A stretch of DNA of 64,000 nt from Pirellulales bacterium (GTDB lineage Bacteria; Planctomycetota; Planctomycetia; Pirellulales; JACPPG01). Made by a program: the position numbers and the translations under genes. The notes below the pieces were generated by a model, which was not told the DNA's origin, ran no database searches, and was given only the letters and a program-made list of their open reading frames with translations. Below are positions 52,830-62,680 of this stretch, piece after piece; the first letter of the stretch is position 1, and every line of letters begins with the position of its first letter. The DNA is taken from assembly GCA_036499395.1 (NCBI GenBank), contig DASYDW010000063.1:317911-381910 (forward strand). The letters are read 5' to 3'.

Positions 52830-54023
52830 CTACGCGTACCGCTTTCGCAACTTGGCGAACAGCAGCCCCAACGTTCCCAATCCGCCCAACACGATCGTCG
52901 CGGGCTCTGGCACTGCCTTCACACCCAGCTCGAACGGCGAAAAGCTTCCGGTGACGAACGTGATCGTATGATCGGTCGTGTTGACCGTGCCACCGAACTC
53001 CCAATCTTTGCCGATCGAGTTGTAGTGCCAGATACCCAACTGCGACTGATCGGTGCCGGCGGGCAATAGCGACGGATCGTAATGGAACACGAGCGTTGCG
53101 TCCTGCCCCGATTGCAGGCCGGTGTATTCCACGTTCCAGATTTGCGGATGCACCGACAGGTCGGCGGTCGAGGCGGCGAAGATCGGGTTAGCTTGCGCCG
53201 CCTGGATCGCTTGCTGCGACAGGCCGGTATTGTTCGGAATTTGCTGTGCGCTGAAGGTACCGCCGTTGGTATCCCCAGGCAGGTTAATCGATACGCCCCC
53301 CGTCGCCGCGGCGCCTCCCAATACATCGGCATGCGTCGCGGTAGGCGCGACGGTCGTGATATTCGAGGCGCCGAAGTGCGCCGTCGACAACGCGTTGAGC
53401 GTGAACTTTTCGGTCGTCGTCGGGCTGTTCGAACCCGGCAAATAGTATCCGCTGACCGCCAGCGACCAGTCGCCCGATCCTGGCGCCGATTGCGATAGCG
53501 TCCAGGTACCGAAACTTACGGTTCCTTTGTATCCCGTTTCGTCATTCGTGCCGGCCGCGCCCCCTGGCGGCGTTTCGACCAACGTACCGCTGAGCACCGT
53601 AAAGCCGGTGGTCGCGGCATTGAACACTCCGTTTGAACTAGTCAGCACGGGGCTGCTGAAATCCCAGCTCAGATTGCTGTACTGAACTTGCGCCGCCGGC
53701 GAGACGGTGTGTACGGTCAGGTCCGAGTCCTGCTGGAAATAGCCGTCCCCACCAATGAACTGAACGCTGGTTGGCGTATCGGTTAGCGGGTTAAAGCTGA
53801 CAAGAAAATGTCCGCTCACATCGCTGACGTTGCTCCCCGGCGAGACAGGCGTAAATGTGCCGTAAGTCGACTCGGTCAGCGAATAGCCCAGCGTGCTTTG
53901 CGTCGGATCGATCGTGAACACAACATTCTGCGTGTCGGCCGAAGCGATTCGCTGCAGCGAGAAAAGCGTAACAGCCGCCGTGACGCAATAACGAAGGCAA
54001 ACCGTGAATTGATGCGAAGTCAT
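52830..54023 (-). CDS. PEP-CTERM-anchored secreted protein, Ser/Thr/Gly-rich
   Basis: The product has 397 residues from ATG 54023, which follows GGGGATCGG; the frame extends to 54056. A signal peptide (TAAVTLFSLQRIASA) leads to a beta-rich body with many Thr, Ser, Gly and Asn residues (VVFTIDPTQSTLGYSLTEST). The C-terminus carries AVPEPATIVLGGLGTLGLLF and a KLRKRYA basic tail, the PEP-CTERM sorting signal. Its opening resembles lipocalin-like YceI-type strands, but I would not assign that. It forms a tandem pair with the next PEP-CTERM gene. Confidence 0.85.
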   Translation of the reverse strand: MTSHQFTVCLRYCVTAAVTLFSLQRIASADTQNVVFTIDPTQSTLGYSLTESTYGTFTPVSPGSNVSDVSGHFLVSFNPLTDTPTSVQFIGGDGYFQQDSDLTVHTVSPAAQVQYSNLSWDFSSPVLTSSNGVFNAATTGFTVLSGTLVETPPGGAAGTNDETGYKGTVSFGTWTLSQSAPGSGDWSLAVSGYYLPGSNSPTTTEKFTLNALSTAHFGASNITTVAPTATHADVLGGAAATGGVSINLPGDTNGGTFSAQQIPNNTGLSQQAIQAAQANPIFAASTADLSVHPQIWNVEYTGLQSGQDATLVFHYDPSLLPAGTDQSQLGIWHYNSIGKDWEFGGTVNTTDHTITFVTGSFSPFELGVKAVPEPATIVLGGLGTLGLLFAKLRKRYA

Positions 54024-54448
54024 CCGATCCCCCTGAAATATATCCCTACGGAACATGTAATAATTGCCAGCACTGGCCCAACGTGTATCGGAATCGCAGG
54101 TGGTAGTCTCACCGGAATGAGCTCAAGCGCGATGTGACGCGAACGTCACGAATCAAGCGCGAGAGAGAAACCCACCGTCGAAGAAGACGCTACGAATTCA
54201 ATTTCGCTAGCCAGCCCATAAAGAAAGGGGCCACAGGTGGTAAGAACGCCGTTAACTTACGGATCACGACCCGGCATTGCAAGAGATTTTTTCAGAAATC
54301 TCTTTTCCGCCCGGCGACCGACCGAAGGGCAATAAAACCCCTGAACTATCAACGTCCGGCGTTCCGTATCGAACAAACGGGCCCGATTGATCGTCTAGAA
54401 GCCAATCTCACCCGACGACGGGTGGCGAATACGGCAATCAAGGCCCGG
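54024..54448. other. Divergent intergenic region with an AT-rich hairpin
   Basis: The stretch between the PEP-CTERM and metallophosphoesterase genes holds no convincing gene; the plus-strand frame running through it is Arg-rich and unlike protein. A perfect AT-rich hairpin lies at 54281-54304, listed separately. Promoters for both genes are expected here. Confidence 0.5.
54281..54304. terminator. AT-rich perfect hairpin, terminator-like
   Basis: AAGAGATTT and AAATCTCTT form a nine-base perfect stem around a TTTCAG loop, followed by TT. In a region between divergent genes it would not terminate either annotated gene. It may end an unannotated short transcript or act in the leader of the metallophosphoesterase mRNA. 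Confidence 0.35.
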
Positions 54449-55498
54449 ATGAGCAAGATGCTCCTGGCATTTAACGTTTCGATGCTCCTGGTGGATTTCG
54501 TGGCCATCATCGTGATGGCGAGGACGACTCGTCTGAGCCGTCGTGCGGGGACGCTTGCCGCCGTCGCGTTTGCGGCGTTATTACTCTCGGCGGCATCGCG
54601 GGAAGGTCCGTTCGGTCAGATCCGTTTGCTGGCGGCCGCGGTGTTCGTTCATGGCGTGATCTTGGCCACCGCCCTGGCGGCCATCAGCTGGCGTTCGCGG
54701 CGCCGACTCGCGATCGCGTGGCTTCTATTGGCCGTGTCACTACTGGCGGTCGGCGTTGACAGCTTTTACGTCGAGCCCTTCTGGCTCGATGTAACGCGAT
54801 TGACGTTGCACTCGCCGAAGATCGACCGGCCAATTCGTATCGCGGTCGTGGCCGACTTCCAGACCGACACGATCGGCGATTTCGAGCGAGAAGTTCTCGA
54901 ACGCGTGCTGGCCGAAGAACCCGACATCATTCTCTTTGTGGGCGATTACATCCAAGTCAAAAGCATCCACCGGCCCCCCTTGGCGAATGAATTCCGCAAG
55001 CTGCTCGTTGAATCGGGCATCGCCTCGCGCGCGGACGTTTATGCGGTGAAAGGGAATAACGACCCGCCTGACTGGAAGGAACTTTTCCGTGATTCACAGG
55101 CGCGACTGTTCGAGGAAACCGAAAGCATAATCTGCGGATCGCTCGTAATTACTGGCCTGAGCCAACCCGACTCGCGCGACCCCTTCCTCAACGTGCCACC
55201 GGCCGAGGGATTCCATATCGTGTTCGGGCATCATCCCGATTACGCGCTGGGAAAAGTGTCGGCCGATCTGATGGTCGCCGGGCACACGCACGGCGGGCAA
55301 GTTCGCTTGCCGATCATCGGGCCGCTAGTCACCCTGTCGCGAATTCCGCGGCAGTGGGCCGCCGGGGTCACCGACTGTGGCCAGGGACGGACGCTGGTCG
55401 TCTCACGCGGTACAGGCCTCGAACGAGGAAATGCACCGCGGCTGCGTTTTCTCTGCCGGCCTGAGCTGGTCGTCATTCAGCTCGAGCCGGAAGCATGA
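54449..55498 (+). CDS. Membrane-anchored metallophosphoesterase, variant first metal motif
   Basis: The product has 349 residues from ATG 54449; upstream in-frame sequence to 54134 is Arg-rich and unlike protein. Four N-terminal helices precede a calcineurin-like phosphoesterase domain similar to YaeI. Metal motifs are VGDYI, KGNNDPP, GHHPDYAL and AGHTHGGQ. The first motif, normally D-x-H, is ADFQTD (D136, Q138), so one metal-ligand His is replaced by Gln. Family members cleave phosphodiesters such as UDP-diacylglucosamine. Activity here is uncertain. Confidence 0.85.
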   Translation: MSKMLLAFNVSMLLVDFVAIIVMARTTRLSRRAGTLAAVAFAALLLSAASREGPFGQIRLLAAAVFVHGVILATALAAISWRSRRRLAIAWLLLAVSLLAVGVDSFYVEPFWLDVTRLTLHSPKIDRPIRIAVVADFQTDTIGDFEREVLERVLAEEPDIILFVGDYIQVKSIHRPPLANEFRKLLVESGIASRADVYAVKGNNDPPDWKELFRDSQARLFEETESIICGSLVITGLSQPDSRDPFLNVPPAEGFHIVFGHHPDYALGKVSADLMVAGHTHGGQVRLPIIGPLVTLSRIPRQWAAGVTDCGQGRTLVVSRGTGLERGNAPRLRFLCRPELVVIQLEPEA

Positions 55499-55629
55499 CG
55501 GCCACATATTGTCACTGTGTAATACCATCATGCGCCCTTATATTCGGACCTATACTATCGGAGCAGGCGCGACACCGATAATCGATACGATCGGATGCTG
55601 CCATTTCGCAGCACATCAAAGGGGCTGTT

Positions 55630-58173
55630 ATGACAGAGTTATTAACATTTCTATTGCTGATGTTCGTTGGCTGGGGAGTGCTGCAGATCATCCGCGGCCA
55701 ACGGCAGCAACAGACCAACGCCAAACAGTTGAGTGAATTGGTCACGGCGCTACGCCGGGACCTCGAGACGAATCGTCAGGCCGTCGCGCGCTTGACCAGC
55801 AGTATCGCGTCAACTGCCGTCGCGCCGATTGCAAAATCGGCGCCCGAAGCGAAGGCCGAAGAATCTTCGCTGCCGATCCCCACGGTCGAGCAGGAAGTAG
55901 AACAGCCAGCGATCTCGCTGCCCCCTCCGCCACCGCGGGAACGTTATCACGAGCCAGAGCGAGTCCTCCATCCCGAGCCGCGGCCGTCGTACGCAGAATC
56001 GGTGGCGGCTAAAGTTGAGCGACTGCACGACGTCGCAGCCACCGTCCAGCACACCCCGCGCGAGCCGAACCGGTACGAAGTCGCCGCCAAGGAAGCGCTC
56101 GAAAAGATCTGGAACTGGATCATCGTCGGTCAGGACCACCGACCCGAAGGCGTGTCGCTCGAATACGCCGTGGCCAGCAATTGGCTGCTACGCATCGGAA
56201 TCGTGATTCTCGTGATGGGGGTCGGGTTCTTCTTGAAATACTCGGTGCAGAATCAATTGATCAGCGAGATGGGGCAGGTGTCGCTGACGATCGTGGCGGG
56301 TGCCGCGATGCTGGCCGCGGGCACCCGGATGTTAGGCAAGCAATACCAACTGCTCGGCCAAGGTTTGATGGGGGGCGGCATCGCCGTGCTTTATCTGGCC
56401 GTCTTCGCCGCGGCGAATCGTTTTCATTTGATCGGTCTCATGCCGGCCTTTGCGCTAATGGCCCTGATCACGGCCACGGCGGGCATTCTGGCCGTCACCT
56501 ATCGCAGCCTGCTGGTCGCGGTGTTGGGGATCATCGGCGGCTATGCGACACCGCTGATGCTGGCGTCGGGCGAGCCCAACTTCGTCGGCCTGTTCACCTA
56601 CATTCTGGTGCTGGGCATTGGCGTACTGGGAATCAGTTTCAAACGCGATTGGCGGCTACTTGTGTGGTTGGGCTTCATGGGCAACTACACGTTGTTCTTC
56701 CTGGCGATGGAGGAGTACCACCGTGCAAACTTTTGGGAAGTACTTCCCTTCCTCGCGGCATTCTTCGTGCTCTACTCGACGGCGGTCTTCATCTTCAACG
56801 TGATGAATCGCGTGAAGTCCACGCTGCTCGAGTTGCTAGGACTGTGGGCCAATGCCGGCGTTTTCTTCGCCACCAGCTACGTGCTGGTCCGCGATGCCTA
56901 CGGTAAATACGCCGAAGCCGGGGTGACGCTGGCCATGGCCGCGTTCTTCATCGCCCACGTCTTTGTTCTTTTGAAGCAGAAGGTCCACGATCGCGAATTG
57001 ATGCTCAGCTTTACGGCACTGTCGGCCGTATTCCTCAGCGTGACTTTGCCCTTGGTGCTGTCGCGACAATGGATCACCGCCAGTTGGGCGGTGCAGGCCG
57101 TGGTGATGCTGTGGGTCGCCGGCAAGTTGAATAGCCGCTTTGTGCGCATTTTGGCATATTTGCTTTATGTGATCGTGGTTTCGCGATTCGCGTTCGTCGA
57201 CCTCCCGAACCAATATCTGGTCGGCCAGGCGGGCGCGACGGATCCTTTCTGGGACTATGTCATGGCCATGTTCGAACGTGTAATGATGTTCGGCATCCCC
57301 GTGGCCTCGCTGGCGCTAGGCTGCCGCCTGGTGCAACATCCGCCCGGCGCCGCCCAACTTTCCGTGGACAGCGCCGACGATATCGGCGCCTGGATTGAGG
57401 ATCGCTGGGCGCTGGTTGTCGGCGGAACGCTGATGCTGGGAACGTTGTTCCTCGCCCTGCATCTGGAGTTGAATCGCTCGGTGGGTTATTTCTTCGAGCC
57501 TGCCAGGCTGCCTATGCTGACGCTGCTTTGGGCGGCGTTGTGCGCCGTTTTGCTGCAAGTCTATCTACGATTCCGCACGCAATCGCTGCTAACCATCCTC
57601 TTGTTATTCGTCGCCGGTACGGTGGCCAAGTTGTTCTTCTTCGACCTGCCGTATTGGAATGTGGATCAACATTTCGTCTACGGTGGCAGCTATTCTTTCC
57701 TCGCGGCGACGATGCGCCTCTTGGATTTCGCGTTCGTTGCCGCCTTCCTGGGTTATGCCTTCGTACGATTGCAGGGTAACCTCACCGCCGAACAAGCTCG
57801 CCTCGGACTGGGCGCCACGGCGTTGGGCCTATCCTTCGTCTGGTCAACGCTCGAGTTGCACACGTTATTGCGCCATTTCATGCCGGGCATGGAATCGGGG
57901 GGCGTTTCGATTCTGTGGTCGCTATACGCGCTAGGCCTGATTCTAAGCGGCATTCGCCAACGCGTGCGCCCCTTGCGGTTCGTCGGCCTGGCCTTGTTCG
58001 GCATCGTCGTCTGGAAGGTGTTCTTCGTCGATCTCGCGCAGCTGGATCAGTTGTACCGAATCATCGCGTTTCTGGTGCTTGGCGTGCTGGTGCTCTGCGG
58101 CTCGTTTGTCTATCTCAAATACCGGCCGACATTCGCCAGCGATACCATCCCCGACGGAAAGGATGCGTCATGA
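55630..58173 (+). CDS. DUF2339 polytopic membrane protein
   Basis: The product has 847 residues. An N-terminal helix ([17 protein letters not shown]) and a coiled-coil/proline-rich linker (res 20-160, with PPPPPPRE) precede about 20 transmembrane helices containing the family motif [22 protein letters not shown]. It matches DUF2339 (COG5373), a membrane family of unknown function. Its stop overlaps the DUF3999-like start by ATGA, and DUF2339/DUF3999 are known to co-occur. No substrate information can be read from the sequence. Confidence 0.88.
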   Translation: MTELLTFLLLMFVGWGVLQIIRGQRQQQTNAKQLSELVTALRRDLETNRQAVARLTSSIASTAVAPIAKSAPEAKAEESSLPIPTVEQEVEQPAISLPPPPPRERYHEPERVLHPEPRPSYAESVAAKVERLHDVAATVQHTPREPNRYEVAAKEALEKIWNWIIVGQDHRPEGVSLEYAVASNWLLRIGIVILVMGVGFFLKYSVQNQLISEMGQVSLTIVAGAAMLAAGTRMLGKQYQLLGQGLMGGGIAVLYLAVFAAANRFHLIGLMPAFALMALITATAGILAVTYRSLLVAVLGIIGGYATPLMLASGEPNFVGLFTYILVLGIGVLGISFKRDWRLLVWLGFMGNYTLFFLAMEEYHRANFWEVLPFLAAFFVLYSTAVFIFNVMNRVKSTLLELLGLWANAGVFFATSYVLVRDAYGKYAEAGVTLAMAAFFIAHVFVLLKQKVHDRELMLSFTALSAVFLSVTLPLVLSRQWITASWAVQAVVMLWVAGKLNSRFVRILAYLLYVIVVSRFAFVDLPNQYLVGQAGATDPFWDYVMAMFERVMMFGIPVASLALGCRLVQHPPGAAQLSVDSADDIGAWIEDRWALVVGGTLMLGTLFLALHLELNRSVGYFFEPARLPMLTLLWAALCAVLLQVYLRFRTQSLLTILLLFVAGTVAKLFFFDLPYWNVDQHFVYGGSYSFLAATMRLLDFAFVAAFLGYAFVRLQGNLTAEQARLGLGATALGLSFVWSTLELHTLLRHFMPGMESGGVSILWSLYALGLILSGIRQRVRPLRFVGLALFGIVVWKVFFVDLAQLDQLYRIIAFLVLGVLVLCGSFVYLKYRPTFASDTIPDGKDAS

Positions 58174-59600
58174 CGCAACTTACTGCGGGCGGCCCGCCGC
58201 CGGCAGCGCTGCTGCGAATGCTGTTTTTGACGATGTTATTGCTAACAGTATTGCTCGCGCCGTCGGCACAGGCCGCGCCGCTCGACTCGTTTCAATTCCA
58301 GCGCGAAATCACGACACCAGATATCACAGCCGACGAGATTCTCTCAATCACGCTCGACAGTCCCGTGTACGCCGGCACGCAGAACGGGCTTGCCGATGTG
58401 CGTGCCATCGACTCAGGCGGCCTAGAAGTTCCCTATCAGCTCGACAAAGTTATTGCGACGCGCACTACGAACCAGCGCGAGGCATGCCCGAGCCATGTCA
58501 TTTCTCTCAAAGAGCTTGCCGGAGATTCGGGACAACCCAGCCTGGAAATCGTCATCCGACTCGACAACAAATCTCCCGCGGCCTCGGGCCTGACCGTGAG
58601 GACTCCGCTGCGCGATTTCCAGCATAATGTGCAGGTCTTCGGCCGCGCCGAGGCACAGGATTGGCAACCGCTGGTTCCCGAGGCGCTAATTTTCGACTAC
58701 TCGCGCTACATGGACGTCAGCAAACGCGACGTGCCGCTGCCGGCGAACAACTTCCGCGAGTTTCGCCTGCTGATCGACGACGTCACGGACGAACAGCGCC
58801 AGCCGCTCAAGGAACTGACGCGACATCTTCACGCAGGGGTCGAACGAGAACGCACCGAGCGCACGACGGTTCGCGAACGATCGACGCGTATCGATGCCGT
58901 CGACTTCTATCATCTGGCTCCGCATCAGGAGCCTGGCAAAGAGGTCAAAACGGCTTACCCGCTTACGAATTTGAAAACCGAGGAAGACGAAAAGAATCGA
59001 CTGACAATCGTTGATGTGCGCAGTCGCCGCGAACCGTTGACATCGTTGACTCTGAAGTCCGAAATGCCCAACTGGGTACGGCGTGCCGTGGTTCAGGTAC
59101 CGGATGGTTCTGGCGCTGGCGACGGATGGCGAGACCTGTGCAGTGCGACGATCTCGGCCATTCGGTTCCGAGATTTCAAGCAAGATCAATCGACGATCTC
59201 GTTTCCCGAGCAGCGAGAATCGGCGTACCGCCTCGTCATACACAACGAGGACAATCCACCGCTGACCGTGACCGAAGTGCTCGCCGAGGGAAACCAGTAT
59301 CAACTGCAATTCCTCGCCGGCAGTCACGCGCCGTATCGGCTTTATTACGGATCGACGGTAGCGGCATCCCCGCGCTATGATGTCGCGACCTTGATGGCCG
59401 CTCTTGGTGGTCATTATCAAAGCAAGTCTCTGACGCTCGGACCTGAGCAAAATAATCCCGGCTTTCACGAGCCCATTAATCGGCGCCCCTTCGACAGTCG
59501 CCTGTTCTTCGGCGCCGCCATTCTATTGGCAGTCGGCATCATGTCAGTGCTCGTTTACGGTGCCTTAAAGCGTGTCGATCAACTTCCTACCGATCAATAG
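58170..59600 (+). CDS. DUF3999 family exported protein
   Basis: The product has 476 residues from ATG 58170, overlapping the DUF2339 stop. A signal peptide ([17 protein letters not shown]) is followed by a beta-rich extracytoplasmic body ([20 protein letters not shown] and others) and one C-terminal helix ([21 protein letters not shown]). This matches DUF3999, a partner of DUF2339. The two would form a membrane complex of unknown activity, possibly in envelope or polysaccharide metabolism. The latter is a guess. Confidence 0.85.
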   Translation: MTQLTAGGPPPAALLRMLFLTMLLLTVLLAPSAQAAPLDSFQFQREITTPDITADEILSITLDSPVYAGTQNGLADVRAIDSGGLEVPYQLDKVIATRTTNQREACPSHVISLKELAGDSGQPSLEIVIRLDNKSPAASGLTVRTPLRDFQHNVQVFGRAEAQDWQPLVPEALIFDYSRYMDVSKRDVPLPANNFREFRLLIDDVTDEQRQPLKELTRHLHAGVERERTERTTVRERSTRIDAVDFYHLAPHQEPGKEVKTAYPLTNLKTEEDEKNRLTIVDVRSRREPLTSLTLKSEMPNWVRRAVVQVPDGSGAGDGWRDLCSATISAIRFRDFKQDQSTISFPEQRESAYRLVIHNEDNPPLTVTEVLAEGNQYQLQFLAGSHAPYRLYYGSTVAASPRYDVATLMAALGGHYQSKSLTLGPEQNNPGFHEPINRRPFDSRLFFGAAILLAVGIMSVLVYGALKRVDQLPTDQ

Positions 59601-59638
59601 CGGACGCCACGCGACGCTGATGCGCAACGTTCCAGGCG

Positions 59639-59676
59639 CAAAAAAAAATCGGCACCCGAGAGCTTCGGGTGCCGAT
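59639..59676 (-). terminator. Strong intrinsic terminator between convergent genes
   Basis: A perfect 12-base stem (ATCGGCACCCGA / TCGGGTGCCGAT at 59648-59676) is preceded on the plus strand by nine A residues, giving TTTTTTTTT after the hairpin on the minus strand. It should terminate the Tyr-rich protein gene. For the plus-strand DUF3999 gene a weaker GTTTTT tract lies about 12 bases after the stem. Confidence 0.85.
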
Positions 59677-59736
59677 GAACGCTTGAAGTTTTTCTAACTA
59701 GCGAGTACTTCTTCGCGAAGCATCTCCCGCGATCAC

Positions 59737-60111
59737 TTAGCGGTAGCGCCAGCGACCCATCGGGCCACGGTACCAGCCGCCGTAGTAGGCCGGTGAGTAG
59801 TACGACGCGTACGGAGCCCCGTAGTACGAGGGAGCGTAGTACGACGTGTAGGGGGAACCGTAGTACGACGTGTACGGAGCGCTGTAATACGAGGTGTACG
59901 GCGTGTAGTAACTGGTCGACACGACCGGGCTATAAGCCGTGGTCACCGGGGCGCTATAGTAGGCCGTCGTCGTCGGTGCGTAATAGCTCGTTACCGGCTC
60001 GGCATAATACGCCGACGTTACGACAGGGTTGCTGTAGTACGTCACGTACTGGGCCTGCGACACACTCGCTGCGGACAAGATCAAGGCGGTCGTCAAAACT
60101 AGCGTCTTCAT
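59737..60111 (-). CDS. Secreted Tyr-rich repeat protein
   Basis: The product has 124 residues from ATG 60111, where GGGGGAAAG precedes the start. A signal peptide (TLVLTTALILSAASVSQA) leads to a mature chain of about 104 residues with some 30 Tyr, mostly as YY pairs in short repeats such as TSYYSAPYTSYYGSP. The end is basic (WYRGPMGRWRYR). The coding DNA shows GTAGTACGACG-type repeats. Tyr-rich extracellular proteins can form cross-linked or adhesive matrices, but function here is unknown. A strong terminator lies 60 bases after the stop. Confidence 0.75.
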   Translation of the reverse strand: MKTLVLTTALILSAASVSQAQYVTYYSNPVVTSAYYAEPVTSYYAPTTTAYYSAPVTTAYSPVVSTSYYTPYTSYYSAPYTSYYGSPYTSYYAPSYYGAPYASYYSPAYYGGWYRGPMGRWRYR

Positions 60112-60491
60112 GGTACTTTCCCCCGTGTTGTGATTGCCAAGGTTGCTGCTCACCGGGCAATACGAAATATATGTTGGAAAACCTTTCCGCGCCGGCTGTT
60201 TATCATGGCCCGGCTATCCGCGGCCCGTCAATGAGTAGGAATGCAATTCGCGCGCCAAGATTTTGTTGTGCTTGCACGCGGGTTTTTAGAAGGCCTCGAA
60301 GGGCCGCAGAATCGACCTGATCGCGCCATAACCGACCTGGGCGGCCGCAAATTCTTCCTAAACGGCCACGCTTGCCGCGAGCTAGGAAAGTCCCCGCGTC
60401 GAAACTTGAGACGCGCGTTCCAAAACGAGACGCCCCCCGCGACAGCATTGAGAACGCACGGGCGCGAGAACAGCCGCCACAACCCGCACGA
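60112..60491. other. Intergenic region without a recognisable gene
   Basis: This region separates the Tyr-rich protein gene from the glucose-dehydrogenase-like gene. A CATATATTTC segment near 60160 on the minus strand may be the -10 of the Tyr-rich gene. Open frames here are Arg-rich and unconvincing. No RNA gene or repeat was seen. Confidence 0.45.
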
Positions 60492-61595
60492 TCAGCCGGC
60501 TGCGACGTCGACGAACACCTTCAGCGCGGACTTTTCCTCGACGAGCAGTCGCATCGCTTCGGCGTAATTTCCCAGCCCGTCGACCGGGTTAGTCAGAATG
60601 CGCTGGGTGACGCCGGGATAGGTCACTTCCCCAACGGCCAGATCGCGAATACCCATCTCGAAGTGCTCGCGATTGCCGTTGACGCTTCCCAGCAGCAACT
60701 TGTTGCCCAGCACCCAGTCGAGATTCAATTGATCGGCCGGCACTTGAATGTGCTCGAGCCCACCGGTGATGCTGGTCCACACCAACACTCCATTGATACC
60801 GAGAACGCGCATCGCGCCAAAGGCCACGGCGCTCGAGCCGGTCGCGTCGACGATGATGTCCGCCTTACCGACGCGCTTAGCCAATTCTTCCATCGGCGTC
60901 TCGGTCGTGCTAATGTACGTCGCGCCGAGTTGCTCGACGATCTCGGCATTCAGCGTCGGTGCCTTCGTGCGCGCCAGCGTGTACACGTCCAAGCCGCGCA
61001 ACCGCAAGATCAACGTCGTCAGCAATCCGATCTGCCCCGCGCCCAGGACGTACGCCACGCGCGGCCGCCACACCTTCAGCCGGCGCTGTGCCTCGAAAGC
61101 TTGTTGCACGGCCTTGGCCGAGACGCTCATCGGTTCGGCCAGCACGTGCAAGTGCTTCAAGCCGACCGGCACCTTGACAATGAACTCGGCATCGTCGACG
61201 TAATGCTCGGTCAGGAAGCCATGCAGCAGGTTGATGCCACGCTCGTAGTAGACTTCCTCGCTGGTCATGTCGCTGTTGCCGATCTGATCGTAGATCGATC
61301 CGCCCGGCCGGCGCACTGTGGCCGCGACATAATCGCCGGGACGAACATGGGTCACATTCGCGCCGACCTCCTCGACGATGCCAAAGCTTTCATGCCCCAG
61401 CACCAGAAAGTTGTATCCCGGAGGGGCCGCACCGTATTTGGCCTCATTGATCTCTTTGTCCGTGGCGTCGATGCCCACCTTCAACACGCGAACCAGCACG
61501 CCGCGCCCGCCCGGAATGTCGTCAACGCACGGCTTCGGCAAATCGGCCAGGTGAACGCTATTGGCCTTACCGGGAAAAACGGCGATCGCTTTCAT
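60492..61595 (-). CDS. Glucose-1-dehydrogenase-like zinc enzyme of archaeal type
   Basis: The product has 367 residues from ATG 61595. It is a medium-chain dehydrogenase: [12 protein letters not shown] holds the catalytic His/Glu, [16 protein letters not shown] is the nucleotide-binding loop, and [16 protein letters not shown] is typical of glucose dehydrogenases. The catalytic Cys of CGTD is Asp here (GIDATDKEI), as in the haloarchaeal glucose dehydrogenases. The four-Cys structural zinc lobe is missing from the expected place. Oxidation of glucose with NAD(P) is inferred from family resemblance. Confidence 0.85.
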   Translation of the reverse strand: MKAIAVFPGKANSVHLADLPKPCVDDIPGGRGVLVRVLKVGIDATDKEINEAKYGAAPPGYNFLVLGHESFGIVEEVGANVTHVRPGDYVAATVRRPGGSIYDQIGNSDMTSEEVYYERGINLLHGFLTEHYVDDAEFIVKVPVGLKHLHVLAEPMSVSAKAVQQAFEAQRRLKVWRPRVAYVLGAGQIGLLTTLILRLRGLDVYTLARTKAPTLNAEIVEQLGATYISTTETPMEELAKRVGKADIIVDATGSSAVAFGAMRVLGINGVLVWTSITGGLEHIQVPADQLNLDWVLGNKLLLGSVNGNREHFEMGIRDLAVGEVTYPGVTQRILTNPVDGLGNYAEAMRLLVEEKSALKVFVDVAAG

Positions 61596-61781
61596 CAATG
61601 GATCTACCTGCGGGAGAGCGAAGAAAATGGCCGCGTCGGCACGGCCCAATCAAAGTAGAGTCGATCGTAATGTCCCGGCACGAAGCGCAGACAAGGCTGG
61701 CAATTATCGTGCAGTCTGGGACAATCAGGAGGACACCAATCTACGCTTCGCCCCGCTGAGCAACAAGACGCAGGATCACCG

Positions 61782-62618
61782 ATGAATCGACGACAATCGC
61801 CGCTGGTTTCGCTCGCTTTCGCCGCCGCGACGACGGCTCTGCTGGTACTTTCACTGACGGCTCCTGCAAATGCCGCCGACGTATCGCCACTGGCAAACGC
61901 CCATGCCCACAACGATTACGGGCATAAGCGCCCGCTGTTCGATGCCCTCGATCATGGGTTTTGCAACGTCGAGGCTGACATCTTTTTGGTCAATGGATCT
62001 CTGCTGGTCGCGCACAATCTCAAAGACGTGAAACCGGAAAAAACGCTCGAGGCTCTCTACCTCGATCCGCTCTTGGCCCGCGTCCGCGAAAACGGCGGCC
62101 GCGTGTATCGCGACGGGCCGCCGTGCATGTTGTTGATTGATATCAAGGCCGATGGTGAACGCACGTACGAAGTCCTGGCCCAACGCCTGGCGAAATATGC
62201 CGAGATGCTCACTGTCGTCCGCGATGGCCAGCTTCACCCGGGCGCCATAACGGTCGTTATCTCGGGCGATCGCGCCACGGACCGCATCCGGGCCGACAAG
62301 GTTCGCTATGCCGGCATCGACGGTCGCATGAGCGATCTTGATTCCGACGTGCCTACGAACCTGATGCCGCTCGTCAGTGACAGTTGGGGAAGCCACTTCA
62401 CTTGGCGAGGTAAAGAAGCGATGCCAGCTGTCGAGAAAGAGAAGCTGCGATCGTTCGTCGCCAAAGCGCACGCCAAGGGACGCAAGATCCGCTTCTGGGC
62501 CATTCCCTCCAACCCCACCGTGTGGGCGGAACTGGCCGACGCCGACGTTGACCTGATCAACACCGACGATCTGCCTGGGCTGGAAAAATACCTCCGCGAG
62601 CGCGCAGCGGCAAAATAG
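61782..62618 (+). CDS. Exported GDPD/PI-PLC-like phosphodiesterase
   Basis: The product has 278 residues. A signal peptide (ATTALLVLSLTAPANAA) precedes a TIM-barrel domain. NAHAHNDYGHKRPLFDALDHG, CNVEADIFLVNGSLLVAHN and LIDIKADGERTYEVL give the Asn/His/Glu/Asp catalytic pattern shared by PI-specific phospholipase C and glycerophosphodiester phosphodiesterases. RFWAIPSNPTVWAELADADVDLINTDDLPG fits the C-terminal GDPD loop. It should hydrolyse a phosphodiester-lipid head group outside the cytoplasm. The exact substrate is unknown. Confidence 0.88.
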   Translation: MNRRQSPLVSLAFAAATTALLVLSLTAPANAADVSPLANAHAHNDYGHKRPLFDALDHGFCNVEADIFLVNGSLLVAHNLKDVKPEKTLEALYLDPLLARVRENGGRVYRDGPPCMLLIDIKADGERTYEVLAQRLAKYAEMLTVVRDGQLHPGAITVVISGDRATDRIRADKVRYAGIDGRMSDLDSDVPTNLMPLVSDSWGSHFTWRGKEAMPAVEKEKLRSFVAKAHAKGRKIRFWAIPSNPTVWAELADADVDLINTDDLPGLEKYLRERAAAK

Positions 62619-62680
62619 TCGAAGCGATTCGAGCGGACCACTCGAACGAATCGGCCGGCTTCAACCGGTGGCCCATCCTG

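Noticed and set aside
54134-54448. N-terminal extension of the metallophosphoesterase to 54134
   Set aside because: The added 105 residues are Arg/Lys/Thr-rich with no hydrophobic or domain pattern, include the hairpin sequence, and lack a ribosome site. ATG 54449 gives a normal membrane anchor.
59780-60050. Possible CRISPR or minisatellite array from recurring GTAGTACGACG units
   Set aside because: The units are imperfect, unevenly spaced and in frame with YY-containing codons of a secreted protein, so they reflect protein repeats rather than a CRISPR array.
60372-61658. 428-codon plus-strand frame over the glucose-dehydrogenase-like gene
   Set aside because: The minus-strand frame has clear dehydrogenase motifs. 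The plus-strand translation is Arg/His/Gln-rich without recognisable structure.
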